A stretch of 64,000 nt of DNA. Origin: Aquibacillus rhizosphaerae (GTDB lineage: Bacteria > Bacillota > Bacilli > Bacillales > Amphibacillaceae). The notes under the pieces are model-generated. The model made no database searches and was not told the origin of the DNA. It worked only from the letters and a program-made list of their open reading frames with translations. Position numbers and translations under genes: made by a program. How positions within the stretch are numbered: the first letter of the stretch is position 1; the number at the start of each line of letters is the position of its first letter. This document shows positions 10,755-18,996 of the stretch, one piece after another. The stretch lies in assembly GCF_030282825.1 (NCBI RefSeq), contig NZ_JASTZU010000041.1, positions 62,001 through 126,000 of the forward strand, given 5' to 3'.

Positions 10755-12113
10755 TTGCCTACAGTAGCATTTCATACATTAGGTTGTAAAGTTAATCATT
10801 ATGAAACAGAAGGAATATGGCAAAAATTCAAGGCAGAAGGTTATGAAAGAGTGGATTTTGATCATTCCTCAGATGTATATGTGATTAATACTTGCACAGT
10901 AACCAATACTGGAGATAAAAAAAGTAGACAAATTATTCGTCGTGCCATTCGTAAAAATCCAGAGGGAGTAGTATGTGTTACCGGCTGTTATGCACAAACA
11001 TCTCCGGGTGAGATTATGGAAATTCCAGGTGTAGATGTGGTCGTTGGTACACAGGACCGTGGTAAAATGATTGATTACATTGAAAATCACAAAATAAATC
11101 GTCAGCCTATAAACGGTGTGTCTAATATTATGAAAAACCGTGTTTTTGAGGAAATGGATGTTCCTGCATTTACAGATCGAACAAGAGCATCGCTGAAAAT
11201 CCAGGAAGGCTGTAACAATTTTTGTACTTTTTGTATCATCCCTTGGTCGCGGGGTCTGTTGCGTTCCAGGGAACCAGAAAATGTCTTGAAACAAGCGCAA
11301 CAACTAGTGGATGCAGGTTATAAAGAAGTAGTATTAACTGGCATACACACTGCTGGCTATGGTGAAGATATGAAAGACTATAACTTTGCAAAGTTACTAC
11401 GCGAACTTGAAACGAAAGTGGACGGCTTAAAGCGGATAAGAATTTCATCAATTGAAGCAAGTCAAATTACAGATGAAGTAATCGAGGTACTGGACCAATC
11501 AAAAAAAATTGTTAGACACTTGCACATTCCACTTCAATCTGGATCCGATTCAGTCTTGGAAAGAATGAGAAGGAAGTATTCATCAACTTTTTATAAAGAA
11601 AAAGTTGATAGAATAAAACAAGCTTTACCAGGTCTTGCTATTACATCTGATGTTATTGTTGGTTTTCCTGGTGAAACCGAACTGGAGTTCATGGAAACAT
11701 ATCGGTTTATTCAAGAAATTGGTTATTCTGAGTTACATGTATTTCCTTTCTCTAAGCGAACTGGAACTCCTGCTGCCCGAATGGATGATCAGGTAGAAGA
11801 TGATATTAAAAATGACCGTGTACACCAACTAATTGAATTATCAAATCAACAAGCCAAAGGATATGCATCGCTTTTTGAGGATGAAGTATTAGAAGTCATA
11901 CCAGAAGAGAAATATGATAGTCAAGAAAGTGAAAACTTACTTGTCGGTTATTCCGATAATTATTTGAAAGTTAAATTCGAAGGAACCGAAGATATGATTG
12001 GCAAGATTGTGCGTGTCAAAATTAATAAGGCAGGATACCCTTATAACGAAGGAACCTTTGTGAAAATTATGGATGAACCAAATATAAAACAGAATATAGA
12101 AATGTCTTCATAA
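10755..12113 (+). CDS. mtaB: tRNA t6A37 methylthiotransferase MtaB
   Basis: MtaB converts t6A37 to ms2t6A in tRNAs that read ANN codons. It has the N-terminal MTTase domain with cluster cysteines in LGCKVNHYE, INTCTVT and VTGCYAQ. The radical-SAM core carries C-x3-C-x2-C in EGCNNFCTFCIIPW, and a TRAM domain lies at the C-terminus. The TTG at 10755 is 8 nt from GAGG; an ATG at 10749 in the same frame is possible but crowds the site and overlaps the rsmE stop. It is the last gene of the hrcA operon and is followed by a terminator. Confidence 0.94.
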   Translation: MPTVAFHTLGCKVNHYETEGIWQKFKAEGYERVDFDHSSDVYVINTCTVTNTGDKKSRQIIRRAIRKNPEGVVCVTGCYAQTSPGEIMEIPGVDVVVGTQDRGKMIDYIENHKINRQPINGVSNIMKNRVFEEMDVPAFTDRTRASLKIQEGCNNFCTFCIIPWSRGLLRSREPENVLKQAQQLVDAGYKEVVLTGIHTAGYGEDMKDYNFAKLLRELETKVDGLKRIRISSIEASQITDEVIEVLDQSKKIVRHLHIPLQSGSDSVLERMRRKYSSTFYKEKVDRIKQALPGLAITSDVIVGFPGETELEFMETYRFIQEIGYSELHVFPFSKRTGTPAARMDDQVEDDIKNDRVHQLIELSNQQAKGYASLFEDEVLEVIPEEKYDSQESENLLVGYSDNYLKVKFEGTEDMIGKIVRVKINKAGYPYNEGTFVKIMDEPNIKQNIEMSS

Positions 12114-12116
12114 ATG

Positions 12117-12144
12117 AAACCCGGTATTACTGGGTTTTTGTTTT
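12117..12144 (+). terminator. Terminator of the hrcA-mtaB operon
   Basis: AAACCC (12117-12122) and GGGTTT (12132-12137) flank an inner GTA/TAC pair, followed by a T-rich run. It lies directly after the mtaB stop. Confidence 0.75.
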
Positions 12145-12295
12145 GTAATAAATCTAGAATAAAAAACAAATAGTAAAGGTTAAGCTGTTTTTATTGTCTA
12201 TGAAGATAATAAAATTTGCAGATTTTATATAAATTGGTATTTTTGTTGTAGAGATGCTATCATTTGACTGAATAATCGAAAAGGAAGGTAGAATA

Positions 12296-12964
12296 ATGAA
12301 TAATATAGCAAAGATGATCGACCATACACAATTGAAACCAGATACAGTGAAAGAAAAAATCAATCAGATTATTGAAGAAGCACGCGAACACGAATTTGCT
12401 TCCGTTTGTGTTAACCCCTATTGGGTCTCGTACTGTTATAGTAAACTTAAGGATACTGATGTAAAGGTATGTACTGTTATTGGATTTCCGCTTGGTGCTA
12501 CTACATCAGAAACAAAGTCTTTTGAAACAGAACAAGCAATTAAGAACGGTGCTACAGAAGTAGATATGGTAATCAATATAGGTGCATTGAAAGATAAAGA
12601 TTATGATACAGTAGAGAACGATATAAAAATGGTGGTAGATACTGCAAGAGGTAAAGCCCTAACAAAAGTTATTATTGAGACTTCTCTTCTAACTAACGAG
12701 GAAAAAGTAAAGGCTTGTGAATTAGCTAAAAAAGCAGGTGCTGATTTTGTGAAAACATCTACCGGTTTTTCAGGCGGTGGAGCAACGATAGAGGACATTA
12801 CTCTAATGAGAAACACTGTTGGACAAGAGGTGGGTGTAAAAGCTTCTGGTGGTGTCCGTAACCGTCAAGATACGGAAGCGATGATTGAAGCAGGTGCTAC
12901 GCGTATCGGGGCTAGTTCTGGTGTTCAAATTATTGCTGATGAGCAGGGCCAATCAGGTTATTAA
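12296..12964 (+). CDS. deoC: Deoxyribose-phosphate aldolase
   Basis: DeoC cleaves 2-deoxyribose-5-phosphate to glyceraldehyde-3-phosphate and acetaldehyde in deoxynucleoside catabolism. The 222-residue TIM barrel shows the Schiff-base lysine K153 in [14 protein letters not shown] and the proton-relay lysine K182 in VKASGGVR, plus [20 protein letters not shown] precedes the ATG. It is a monocistronic unit between mtaB and the Na/Pi symporter, ending in a palindromic terminator. In B. subtilis deoC lies elsewhere with nupC-pdp, so this placement differs from that species. Confidence 0.97.
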   Translation: MNNIAKMIDHTQLKPDTVKEKINQIIEEAREHEFASVCVNPYWVSYCYSKLKDTDVKVCTVIGFPLGATTSETKSFETEQAIKNGATEVDMVINIGALKDKDYDTVENDIKMVVDTARGKALTKVIIETSLLTNEEKVKACELAKKAGADFVKTSTGFSGGGATIEDITLMRNTVGQEVGVKASGGVRNRQDTEAMIEAGATRIGASSGVQIIADEQGQSGY

Positions 12965-12972
12965 GATGTTGT

Positions 12973-13008
12973 ATAACACCTTTCGTATATACGAAAGGTG
13001 TTATTTTT
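12973..13008 (+). terminator. deoC terminator, perfect palindrome
   Basis: A 16-bp perfect inverted repeat without spacer (12973-13004) is followed by T residues. Because it is nearly symmetric it could also act on transcripts from the right. Confidence 0.9.
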
Positions 13009-13048
13009 AAAATTTGTCATAGAAATTTTTATTTTTTGAATTTGATAG

Positions 13049-13352
13049 AAAGTGTGAAGTGAAACTTAATTATGATTTTAGTGGTAAGGTAATACGTCGT
13101 TGCGGAAAACACTAGTTTTTCATAGGTGTGTTTTAGCCTACTCACGAGCAAATGTTATCGATAGGCCGAGTTACCGCAGGCCCAAAGAGCGTTTCCTTAA
13201 AAAAGAACAACACTCTTTTTTGTGTGAGATGTAATTTCACTGGAGATTTTGATTCTGTGGGGCTTTCAACTGTTGCTTTCCCATAATACCACTCAAGCAT
13301 CATTGCAACGTAAAAGAATTATACAATAGTTAAGAATACTAGTGCAGACTTT
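13049..13352. repeat. MITE-like repeat, degraded copy
   Basis: The left end GATAGAAAGTGTG and the right end TAGTGCAGACTTTAT are approximate inverted copies of each other. They match the better preserved ends of the element at 43285-43633. Internal blocks also match: CCTTAAAAAAGAACAAC, then CTCTTTTTTGTGTG, and CCATAATACCACTCAAGCAT. No coding frame is present. The whole deoC to Na/Pi gap (13009-13413) holds nothing else I can recognise. Confidence 0.6.
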
Positions 13353-13413
13353 ATGAACAATAACTTCTTAAGAATATACAATCTATTTTTATTACCGATT
13401 TTGTTTAACTTAA

Positions 13414-14337
13414 TTATTTACCATGAAATTTATAAATGAATTTTTCAAATAAACTAACAAAAGGTAAGAAAAATAAAACCGAAAAAACATTAAAAAGTAC
13501 GGAAATATGAGCCAGCTGTTCTTTTACATCTGTCGCAAGCAATTGAGCTATATCTGTAAGCCAATCAAGGAACGGAATAAACATTAAAACACTGAGAACA
13601 TTAAACCAGATATGCGCCATTGCAACTAACTTAGCCTCTTTCTTTGTTCCAATTACTGCTAATAAAGCAGTGACGCATGTCCCAATGTTAGACCCAAGAA
13701 CTATAGCGATGGAAACAGCCAAGGTAATTAACCCTTCATTTAAAATGCTCATGGTAATTCCAATTGTCGCACTAGATGATTGAATGATTCCACTAACGAG
13801 TATGCCAATTAAAACGCCAAAGGAAGGGATGTTGTTAGCCCAATAAAGACTGTCGGTAAGAATAGGCATTTCTGTTAATAGTTGTGCCAATGATTCAAAT
13901 CCATCCAGAGCTACAAAAATAGTCCCTAAACCTACTAAAATTGCTCCGATACTAAATATAGTTCGATTGTTAATAAATATTAATACAGAGCCAATAATAA
14001 CAAAAGATGTCTCAGGAATGACGTTTGAAAATGCCATTAACTCTCCAGTAACAGTGGTGCCGATATTAGCACCAAATATAATACCGATAGACTGTCTAAA
14101 GGTTAAGAAACCTATGCTAACAAAGCTTATCGTTAATACCATAATCAATGAACTACTTTGTAAGATGGCAGTAGCAATAATACCAGTAAGTATGCCTAAA
14201 TATGTATTTTTCGTAAAGTTAGCTAATAAATATTGCATCTTACTATAAGAAAGTTGATATAAACCTGTCCTTAATATTGTCATTCCTAAAAAAAACAACA
14301 TAATAAATACAGCTGTTAAAGATACTAAATCTCCCAC
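13414..14337 (-). CDS. yqeW: Na/Pi cotransporter family membrane protein (YqeW-like)
   Basis: This is a predicted sodium-phosphate symporter (NptA/PhoU-less form). The 307-residue product has two inverted repeats typical of the family: LQSSSLIMVLTISFVSIGFLT then GANIGTTVTGE, and QSSSATIGITMSILNEGLIT then GSNIGTCVTALL. About nine hydrophobic helices are visible. The GTG at 14337 is preferred: GAGG lies 8 nt upstream, and the product then begins in the first helix, as in YqeW. It is oriented against deoC and diverges from rpsU, the yqeW position in B. subtilis. Substrate is family-based inference. Confidence 0.88.
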   Translation of the reverse strand: MGDLVSLTAVFIMLFFLGMTILRTGLYQLSYSKMQYLLANFTKNTYLGILTGIIATAILQSSSLIMVLTISFVSIGFLTFRQSIGIIFGANIGTTVTGELMAFSNVIPETSFVIIGSVLIFINNRTIFSIGAILVGLGTIFVALDGFESLAQLLTEMPILTDSLYWANNIPSFGVLIGILVSGIIQSSSATIGITMSILNEGLITLAVSIAIVLGSNIGTCVTALLAVIGTKKEAKLVAMAHIWFNVLSVLMFIPFLDWLTDIAQLLATDVKEQLAHISVLFNVFSVLFFLPFVSLFEKFIYKFHGK

Positions 14338-14438
14338 CGTCTTCACCTCTATATCATTGTATGGACAAGATTTATAAACATGAGAAAAATTTTTATAATG
14401 AGTCAATTTCATAATTACCTTATTCACTCATCTAAGAG

Positions 14439-14483
14439 CAATATATAGTTTGAAAATGGTTTTATCCAACTATATATTGTTGG
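14439..14483. promoter_or_regulatory. Overlapping, mutually exclusive inverted repeats
   Basis: CAATATATAGTT (14439-14450) and AACTATATATTG (14468-14479) form a perfect 12-bp dyad. The right arm also forms a competing hairpin, CCAAC (14466-14470) / GTTGG (14479-14483). It lies upstream of both divergent genes and could be an operator or a leader structure of the symporter gene. Confidence 0.4.
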
Positions 14484-14562
14484 AAGTGACGAGAAAATTG
14501 GTATTATGAAATTGATTAAATACATAAAAATTAAAATAATTCATGTATTATTCTAAAATAAG

Positions 14563-14591
14563 TTGACCAGGAAAAATCATTATATTATAAT
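14563..14591 (+). promoter_or_regulatory. SigA promoter of rpsU-yqeY
   Basis: TTGACC (14563-14568), 17 nt and TATAAT (14586-14591) are near consensus and lie about 75 bp before rpsU. Confidence 0.85.
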
Positions 14592-14664
14592 TGGCGATAG
14601 GCATATGTGGTAATACATATGTCGCTATAAATTTGTTGTATGCTTCGGAGGGAGGGAAATTAGC

Positions 14665-14838
14665 ATGTCAAACACAACTCGCGTTCGTAAAAACGAGTCT
14701 CTTGAAGATGCTCTTCGTCGCTTTAAGCGCAGTGTATCAAAAAACGGTACATTGGCAGAATATCGTAAAAAAGAATTTTATGAAAAACCTAGTGTGCGTC
14801 GTAAGAAAAAGTCTGAGGCGGCTAGAAAGCGTAAGTAA
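14665..14838 (+). CDS. rpsU: 30S ribosomal protein S21
   Basis: S21 is a small basic protein of the 30S subunit platform. The 57-residue product begins [20 protein letters not shown] and ends in a run of basic residues ([13 protein letters not shown]), the normal size and layout. The ribosome site GGAGGGAGG is strong. A longer open frame that covers this stretch in another phase is spurious. rpsU is followed after 22 bp by yqeY, as in other Bacillaceae. Confidence 0.97.
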   Translation: MSNTTRVRKNESLEDALRRFKRSVSKNGTLAEYRKKEFYEKPSVRRKKKSEAARKRK

Positions 14839-14860
14839 TTAAAGAGGGTGTAGAGAGCAA

Positions 14861-15307
14861 ATGTCATTATTGGACCGTCTGAACCAGGATATGAAACAAG
14901 CAATGAGGAATAAAGATAAGCTATCATTAGGAGTTATCCGAATGGTTAAAGCTTCTTTACAAAATGATGCTATTAAACTGGGGAAGGACGCTTTATCTGA
15001 AGAAGAAGAATTATCTGTTTTGACTAGAGAGTTGAAACAGCGTAAAGATTCCCTCCATGAATTTAAAGAAGCTGGACGCGATGATCTTGTAGCGAAACTT
15101 AATGATGAAATAAAAGTTTTACAAGTATATATGCCAGAGCAGCTATCTCAAGAAGAGCTTGAAGAGATTATCGTACAAACCATTAATGAGGTAAATGCCA
15201 CTTCTAAAAAGGAAATGGGTAAAGTGATGGGTGCTTTAATGCCTAAAGTTAAAGGTAAAGCAGATGGCGGACTAGTGAATCAACTAGTGATGAAACATTT
15301 ATCATAA
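14861..15307 (+). CDS. yqeY: GatB/YqeY domain protein
   Basis: This 148-residue protein is related to the tail domain of GatB, the tRNA-dependent amidotransferase subunit, and is widely conserved next to rpsU. Characteristic segments are [47 protein letters not shown] and [18 protein letters not shown]. The function of the free-standing protein is not established; tRNA binding has been suggested from the GatB relation. It is cotranscribed with rpsU and followed by a strong terminator. Confidence 0.95.
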   Translation: MSLLDRLNQDMKQAMRNKDKLSLGVIRMVKASLQNDAIKLGKDALSEEEELSVLTRELKQRKDSLHEFKEAGRDDLVAKLNDEIKVLQVYMPEQLSQEELEEIIVQTINEVNATSKKEMGKVMGALMPKVKGKADGGLVNQLVMKHLS

Positions 15308-15359
15308 TTTACCCACATACGATTATAGATTAGTAAGGCATTATTGTTTCTAAGAATAT

Positions 15360-15392
15360 ATCCCTTGTCACAAAGTGACAAGGGATTATTTA
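15360..15392 (+). terminator. rpsU-yqeY terminator
   Basis: ATCCCTTGTCAC (15360-15371), loop AAA, GTGACAAGGGAT (15375-15386), then a T/A-rich tail. It is a perfect 12-bp stem. Confidence 0.85.
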
Positions 15393-15414
15393 TTAAATAA
15401 ATAATACATATTTG

Positions 15415-15441
15415 TGAAACCTTATAATTAACGTTACCGTA
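15415..15441 (+). promoter_or_regulatory. SigW-type promoter of nfeD-floA-yqfB
   Basis: TGAAAC (15415-15420), 17 nt and CGTA (15438-15441) match the ECF SigW consensus. The homologous yqeZ-yqfA-yqfB operon of B. subtilis is a known SigW target. The start codon lies 34 bp downstream. Confidence 0.85.
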
Positions 15442-15474
15442 TACATTGTTATGTCGATAGAAAGGAGGATTGGG

Positions 15475-16809
15475 ATGCGACTAACTAGATTTATACCCAT
15501 TATACCGCTCCTTATTGCGATTAGCTGTATTTTAATGATGCCACTTCAAGAAAACACTGCTCTCGCAGATGGTGAAGGAAAGTTGGTTTATGTTATACCA
15601 ATAGAAAAAGAAGTGGAACGTGGTCTAGAAGCATTTTTACAAAGAACTACAAATGAAGCGATTGAAGCTAATGCTGATCACATCATATTCGAAATAGATA
15701 CACCAGGTGGTAGAGTAGATGCAGCTGAAAATATAGGAGAGATACTACAAAATGTTGAGATACCTACCTCTTCTTTTATAACAAGTCGAGCGTTATCTGC
15801 AGGGTCTTACATAGCGCTTAACACGGATAATATTTTTATGAAGCCTCAAGCTACGATAGGTGCGAGTGGAGTAATCAATTCAGATGGAACAGCTGCAGAA
15901 AAAAAAGCTCAATCTGCATGGATTGCTGCTATGACAGGGGCAGCAGAGTCTAAAAATAGAAATCCATTATATGCAAAAGCAATGGCTGATGCTGAGATTG
16001 ATTTACCTGAGTATGGCGCTGGCAAAGGGGAGTTTTTAACACTGGATGCTAATTCAGCTGTTAAGGTTGAATACGCCGAAGCAATTGTAAATCACCGTAC
16101 AGAATTGTTAAGTAATTTGAAATTAACTAATGCAACTGTGGTTGAAATGGAAGTTACAATCTCAGAAGAAATAGCTAGGTTTTTGACAAATCCAGTAGTA
16201 GTTCCTATATTGTTATCATTAGCTAGCATTGGGTTAATTGTTGAACTGTATTCTCCAGGGTTTGGTGTTCCAGGTTCCATCGGTTTATTATCCTTAGTTT
16301 TATTCTTTTATGGACATATTGTTGCTGGATTAGCTGGATATGAAGCGATAATATTGTTAGTATTAGGTATTGGACTAATAGTAGCAGAAATATTTGTTCC
16401 AGGTGGTATTTTAGGTATCATAGGTGTAGGGGCAGTCGTCGGCTCCTTATTATTATCAACGAATGATATTGGGTACATGGCAATGAGTATTGGAATTGCT
16501 CTATTAGTTACAATTATCGTTTCTGTGATAATGTTTAAGAGAATGGGACTAGAAAAAGGTATATTTAGACATATTATCCTAAAAGATGCGACGACAACGG
16601 AAAGTGGATATGTGTCTACAGTAAATCGTTTAGAGTTAATTGGTTTAGAAGGTAAAACGGTTACACCTCTTCATCCGAGCGGCACCGCTCTGTTTGATGA
16701 TGAACGAATGGATGTTGTATCCGAAGGCGGCTTCATAAATAATGATTCTTCTGTAAAAATTGTAAAAGTGGAAGGATCTCGAATCGTCGTTCGTGAAACA
16801 AATAAATAG
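15475..16809 (+). CDS. yqeZ: NfeD-family membrane protein with ClpP-like protease domain
   Basis: This is the long form of NfeD, a partner of flotillin/stomatin proteins in membrane organisation. The 444-residue product starts with a signal peptide (about residues 1-32, ending ALA). A ClpP-class serine protease domain follows, with S108 in the ALSAGS motif as likely nucleophile and K143/K144 as candidate base. Four to five membrane helices cover about 240-350, and a C-terminal OB-fold NfeD domain ends the protein. The ATG at 15475 has AAAGGAGG at ideal spacing; an upstream in-frame ATG at 15451 overlaps nothing useful. First gene of the SigW-type operon. Confidence 0.93.
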   Translation: MRLTRFIPIIPLLIAISCILMMPLQENTALADGEGKLVYVIPIEKEVERGLEAFLQRTTNEAIEANADHIIFEIDTPGGRVDAAENIGEILQNVEIPTSSFITSRALSAGSYIALNTDNIFMKPQATIGASGVINSDGTAAEKKAQSAWIAAMTGAAESKNRNPLYAKAMADAEIDLPEYGAGKGEFLTLDANSAVKVEYAEAIVNHRTELLSNLKLTNATVVEMEVTISEEIARFLTNPVVVPILLSLASIGLIVELYSPGFGVPGSIGLLSLVLFFYGHIVAGLAGYEAIILLVLGIGLIVAEIFVPGGILGIIGVGAVVGSLLLSTNDIGYMAMSIGIALLVTIIVSVIMFKRMGLEKGIFRHIILKDATTTESGYVSTVNRLELIGLEGKTVTPLHPSGTALFDDERMDVVSEGGFINNDSSVKIVKVEGSRIVVRETNK

Positions 16810-16833
16810 AAATAGAAATAGGAGGAAATAAAT

Positions 16834-17817
16834 ATGGAATTGAACGAACTGATGCCGATTATTTTAATCGGGATAATTATTATTGCTGTAGCAGTATTAT
16901 TTACATTTATTCCAGTAATGCTTTGGATTAGTGCTTTAGCTGCTGGTGTTCATGTTAATATTTTTACACTTGTAGGGATGCGTTTAAGAAGAGTAGTTCC
17001 TGCTCGAGTAATTAATCCGTTAATCAAGGCACATAAAGCAGGACTTAATGTTAATACAAATCAATTAGAGAGTCATTACTTAGCAGGTGGTAATGTTGAT
17101 AGAGTGGTAAATGCATTGATCGCTGCCCAACGTGCTAACATTGAGTTGATTTTCGAACGTGCAGCTGCTATTGATCTAGCAGGCCGTGATGTATTAGAAG
17201 CTGTACAGATGAGTGTAAATCCTAAAGTTATTGAAACACCATTTATTGCTGGTATTGCGATGGATGGTATTGAAGTAAAAGCAAAAGCAAGAATAACTGT
17301 ACGTGCTAACATTGACCGTCTAGTCGGTGGTGCTGGTGAAGATACAGTTATAGCTCGTGTTGGTGAAGGTGTCGTAAGTACAATTGGTAGTTCTGAAACA
17401 CATAAGAAAGTATTAGAAAACCCTGATTCGATTTCTAAAAACGTATTAAGTAGAGGTCTAGATGCAGGAACAGCATTTGAAATCTTATCGATTGATATTG
17501 CTGATGTCGATGTAGGGAAAAACATTGGTGCGATGTTACAAACAGACCAAGCTGAAGCAGACAAAAATATTGCACAGGCTAAAGCAGAAGAGCGTCGTGC
17601 GATGGCTGTTGCACAAGAACAAGAAATGCTTGCTCGTGTACAAGAAATGCGCGCGAAAGTTGTGGAAGCTGAAGCCGATGTACCATTAGCGTTAGCTGAA
17701 GCTTTACGTTCTGGGCACATGGGTGTTATGGATTATATGAACTATAAGAATATAAATGCGGATACAGACATGCGTGATTCTATAGGCAAGATTTCTAAAG
17801 ATGAAGATGAAGAGTAA
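16834..17817 (+). CDS. floA: Flotillin-like protein FloA
   Basis: FloA organises functional membrane microdomains. The 327-residue product has an N-terminal membrane hairpin (residues 5-45), then an SPFH domain ([20 protein letters not shown], then [22 protein letters not shown]). A long Ala/Glu-rich coiled coil follows ([20 protein letters not shown]), and an acidic end, DEDEE. AGGAGG precedes the ATG, 24 bp after the NfeD gene. Coexpression with an NfeD protein under SigW fits an envelope-stress function against agents that perturb the membrane. Confidence 0.96.
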   Translation: MELNELMPIILIGIIIIAVAVLFTFIPVMLWISALAAGVHVNIFTLVGMRLRRVVPARVINPLIKAHKAGLNVNTNQLESHYLAGGNVDRVVNALIAAQRANIELIFERAAAIDLAGRDVLEAVQMSVNPKVIETPFIAGIAMDGIEVKAKARITVRANIDRLVGGAGEDTVIARVGEGVVSTIGSSETHKKVLENPDSISKNVLSRGLDAGTAFEILSIDIADVDVGKNIGAMLQTDQAEADKNIAQAKAEERRAMAVAQEQEMLARVQEMRAKVVEAEADVPLALAEALRSGHMGVMDYMNYKNINADTDMRDSIGKISKDEDEE

Positions 17818-17845
17818 AAGGTAATCCTCGAAAGGAGGGTTTTTG

Positions 17846-18346
17846 ATGGAAGATTTGTTTGGAATGATTATTCCATTACTAGCAGCGGCTGCTTGGTTGT
17901 TCGGTTCGTTTAAAAAGCAAGATGAAAAGAATAAACCAGCCGAAAAAAATCAGCATCCGAGACCAACTTCGACGCCATCCGGGAGAACTGACTACGAAGT
18001 AAGTTCGCCTGTAGATGATTATGATGACTCATCTACTAAAATGGGACCACAAAGATATTATGAAGAGAAGAAACAGCAATTAGATCAACTGAAAGATCAT
18101 ATGGAGATTGGTGGAAACATCACATCTGGTCAAAGAGAACAAAACAGCATGATAAATGAGGTTTCCAGAAAAGGAAAGAACAAGAAAACGAATAAATCTC
18201 CTAGTAGTAGAAAAAGTGAAACTTTTTCTATTGCTAAAAATATGTCTAAACGTGGATTAGCAGAAAGTATTGTTATGGCAGAGGTATTAGGACCACCAAA
18301 ATCACAAAAGCCACATCGTAATATAATGCAGAATCGAAGAAGTTAG
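17846..18346 (+). CDS. yqfB: YqfB-like membrane-anchored hypothetical protein
   Basis: The product (166 residues) has one hydrophobic N-terminal segment (MEDLFGMIIPLLAAAAWLFG). A long hydrophilic, low-complexity region rich in Lys, Glu, Asp, Ser and Pro follows, with no recognisable domain. It is the third gene of the SigW-type operon, 28 bp after floA with AAAGGAGG at 17831-17838, so position matches yqfB. The ATG at 17846 is preferred to the adjoining TTG. The C-terminal part (AESIVMAEVLGPPKSQKPH) looks like a short conserved tail. Function unknown; a membrane-raft accessory role is inferred only from the operon. Confidence 0.8.
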   Translation: MEDLFGMIIPLLAAAAWLFGSFKKQDEKNKPAEKNQHPRPTSTPSGRTDYEVSSPVDDYDDSSTKMGPQRYYEEKKQQLDQLKDHMEIGGNITSGQREQNSMINEVSRKGKNKKTNKSPSSRKSETFSIAKNMSKRGLAESIVMAEVLGPPKSQKPHRNIMQNRRS

Positions 18347-18348
18347 TA

Positions 18349-18382
18349 AAAAACTCTGTCACAAAAGTGACAGAGTTTTTTT
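18349..18382 (+). terminator. Terminator of the nfeD-floA-yqfB operon
   Basis: The stem AACTCTGTCAC / GTGACAGAGTT (18352-18377) has a loop AAAA and flanking A and T tracts. Its core TGTCAC/GTGACA is the same as in the yqeY terminator. Confidence 0.92.
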
Positions 18383-18633
18383 ATGGCCATTAGGGTTAAA
18401 TGTAAAATTACGGGCAAGCAAAGACTTTTTCGTATTGACTTCTTATAAACGAGGGAGTCTGTTTGTTAGGTTTAAAAACTAATTTTAGGCAATTTGTGCT
18501 CATATTTAAAATAGACTCATTTCTTATAAATCTAAACATAAGTATAGCTTATACAGTACTACATTCACGACCTATGAAAACAGATAAGGGGTGGGCTTGC
18601 GGTAAAGCAGTCATTTCATAAGTTTTTCCTGTT

Positions 18634-18660
18634 CTTATACAATTCATAGTTTCATACATA
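18634..18660 (+). promoter_or_regulatory. Possible SigE promoter of yqfC-yqfD
   Basis: CATACATA (18653-18660) resembles the SigE -10 (CATACAnT), with a TTATAC-like -35 at 18635-18640. The B. subtilis yqfC-yqfD pair is in the mother-cell SigE regulon. The -35 match is weak. The rest of the gap 18383-18630 shows no gene. Confidence 0.4.
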
Positions 18661-18684
18661 TGTATGTGAGGGGGGGCATCTTAG

Positions 18685-18966
18685 ATGAAAAAATGGCAAC
18701 AACGCATCGGTAGTTGGTTATCTGACCACCTCGAACTACCTTCCGATGTGGTCCTCGAACTACCAAGAATTACTATGATAGGACAATTACACGCATACAT
18801 AGAAAATCATCGAGGATTATTATTATTTTCTGATAATGAACTTCGACTAAATATGGGAAACGGTTATTTAAAAATAACTGGAAGTAATTTTGTTTTAAAA
18901 ATGATGTTACCGGAAGAAATTTTACTTGAAGGTACAATCAAAGAAATTATTTTTATAGACAATTAG
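18685..18966 (+). CDS. yqfC: Sporulation protein YqfC
   Basis: This 93-residue protein of the YabP/YqfC family has the pattern LELPSDVVLELPRITMIG, then HIENHRG-type residues (YIENHRGLL) and LRLNMGNGYLKITG. Family members such as YabP and SafA-dependent coat proteins act in sporulation, and YqfC is made under SigE in B. subtilis. The ribosome site GAGGGGGG is strong. The next gene yqfD begins 30 bp later. Confidence 0.93.
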   Translation: MKKWQQRIGSWLSDHLELPSDVVLELPRITMIGQLHAYIENHRGLLLFSDNELRLNMGNGYLKITGSNFVLKMMLPEEILLEGTIKEIIFIDN

Positions 18967-18996
18967 TTTATGAAAGGATGGAAAGGTGGAAATTCT

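Noticed and set aside
10869-11303. 144-codon open frame antisense to mtaB
   Set aside because: Cys/Thr/Ile-rich translation of the opposite strand of a conserved gene, with no supporting motif.
14591-14842. 83-codon frame covering rpsU
   Set aside because: It is in the wrong phase; the S21 sequence in the other frame is unmistakable and has the strong ribosome site.
17076-17720. 214-codon open frame antisense to floA
   Set aside because: It lies wholly within floA on the other strand, is low-complexity (Ala/Ser/Thr), has no ribosome site, and floA is clearly real.
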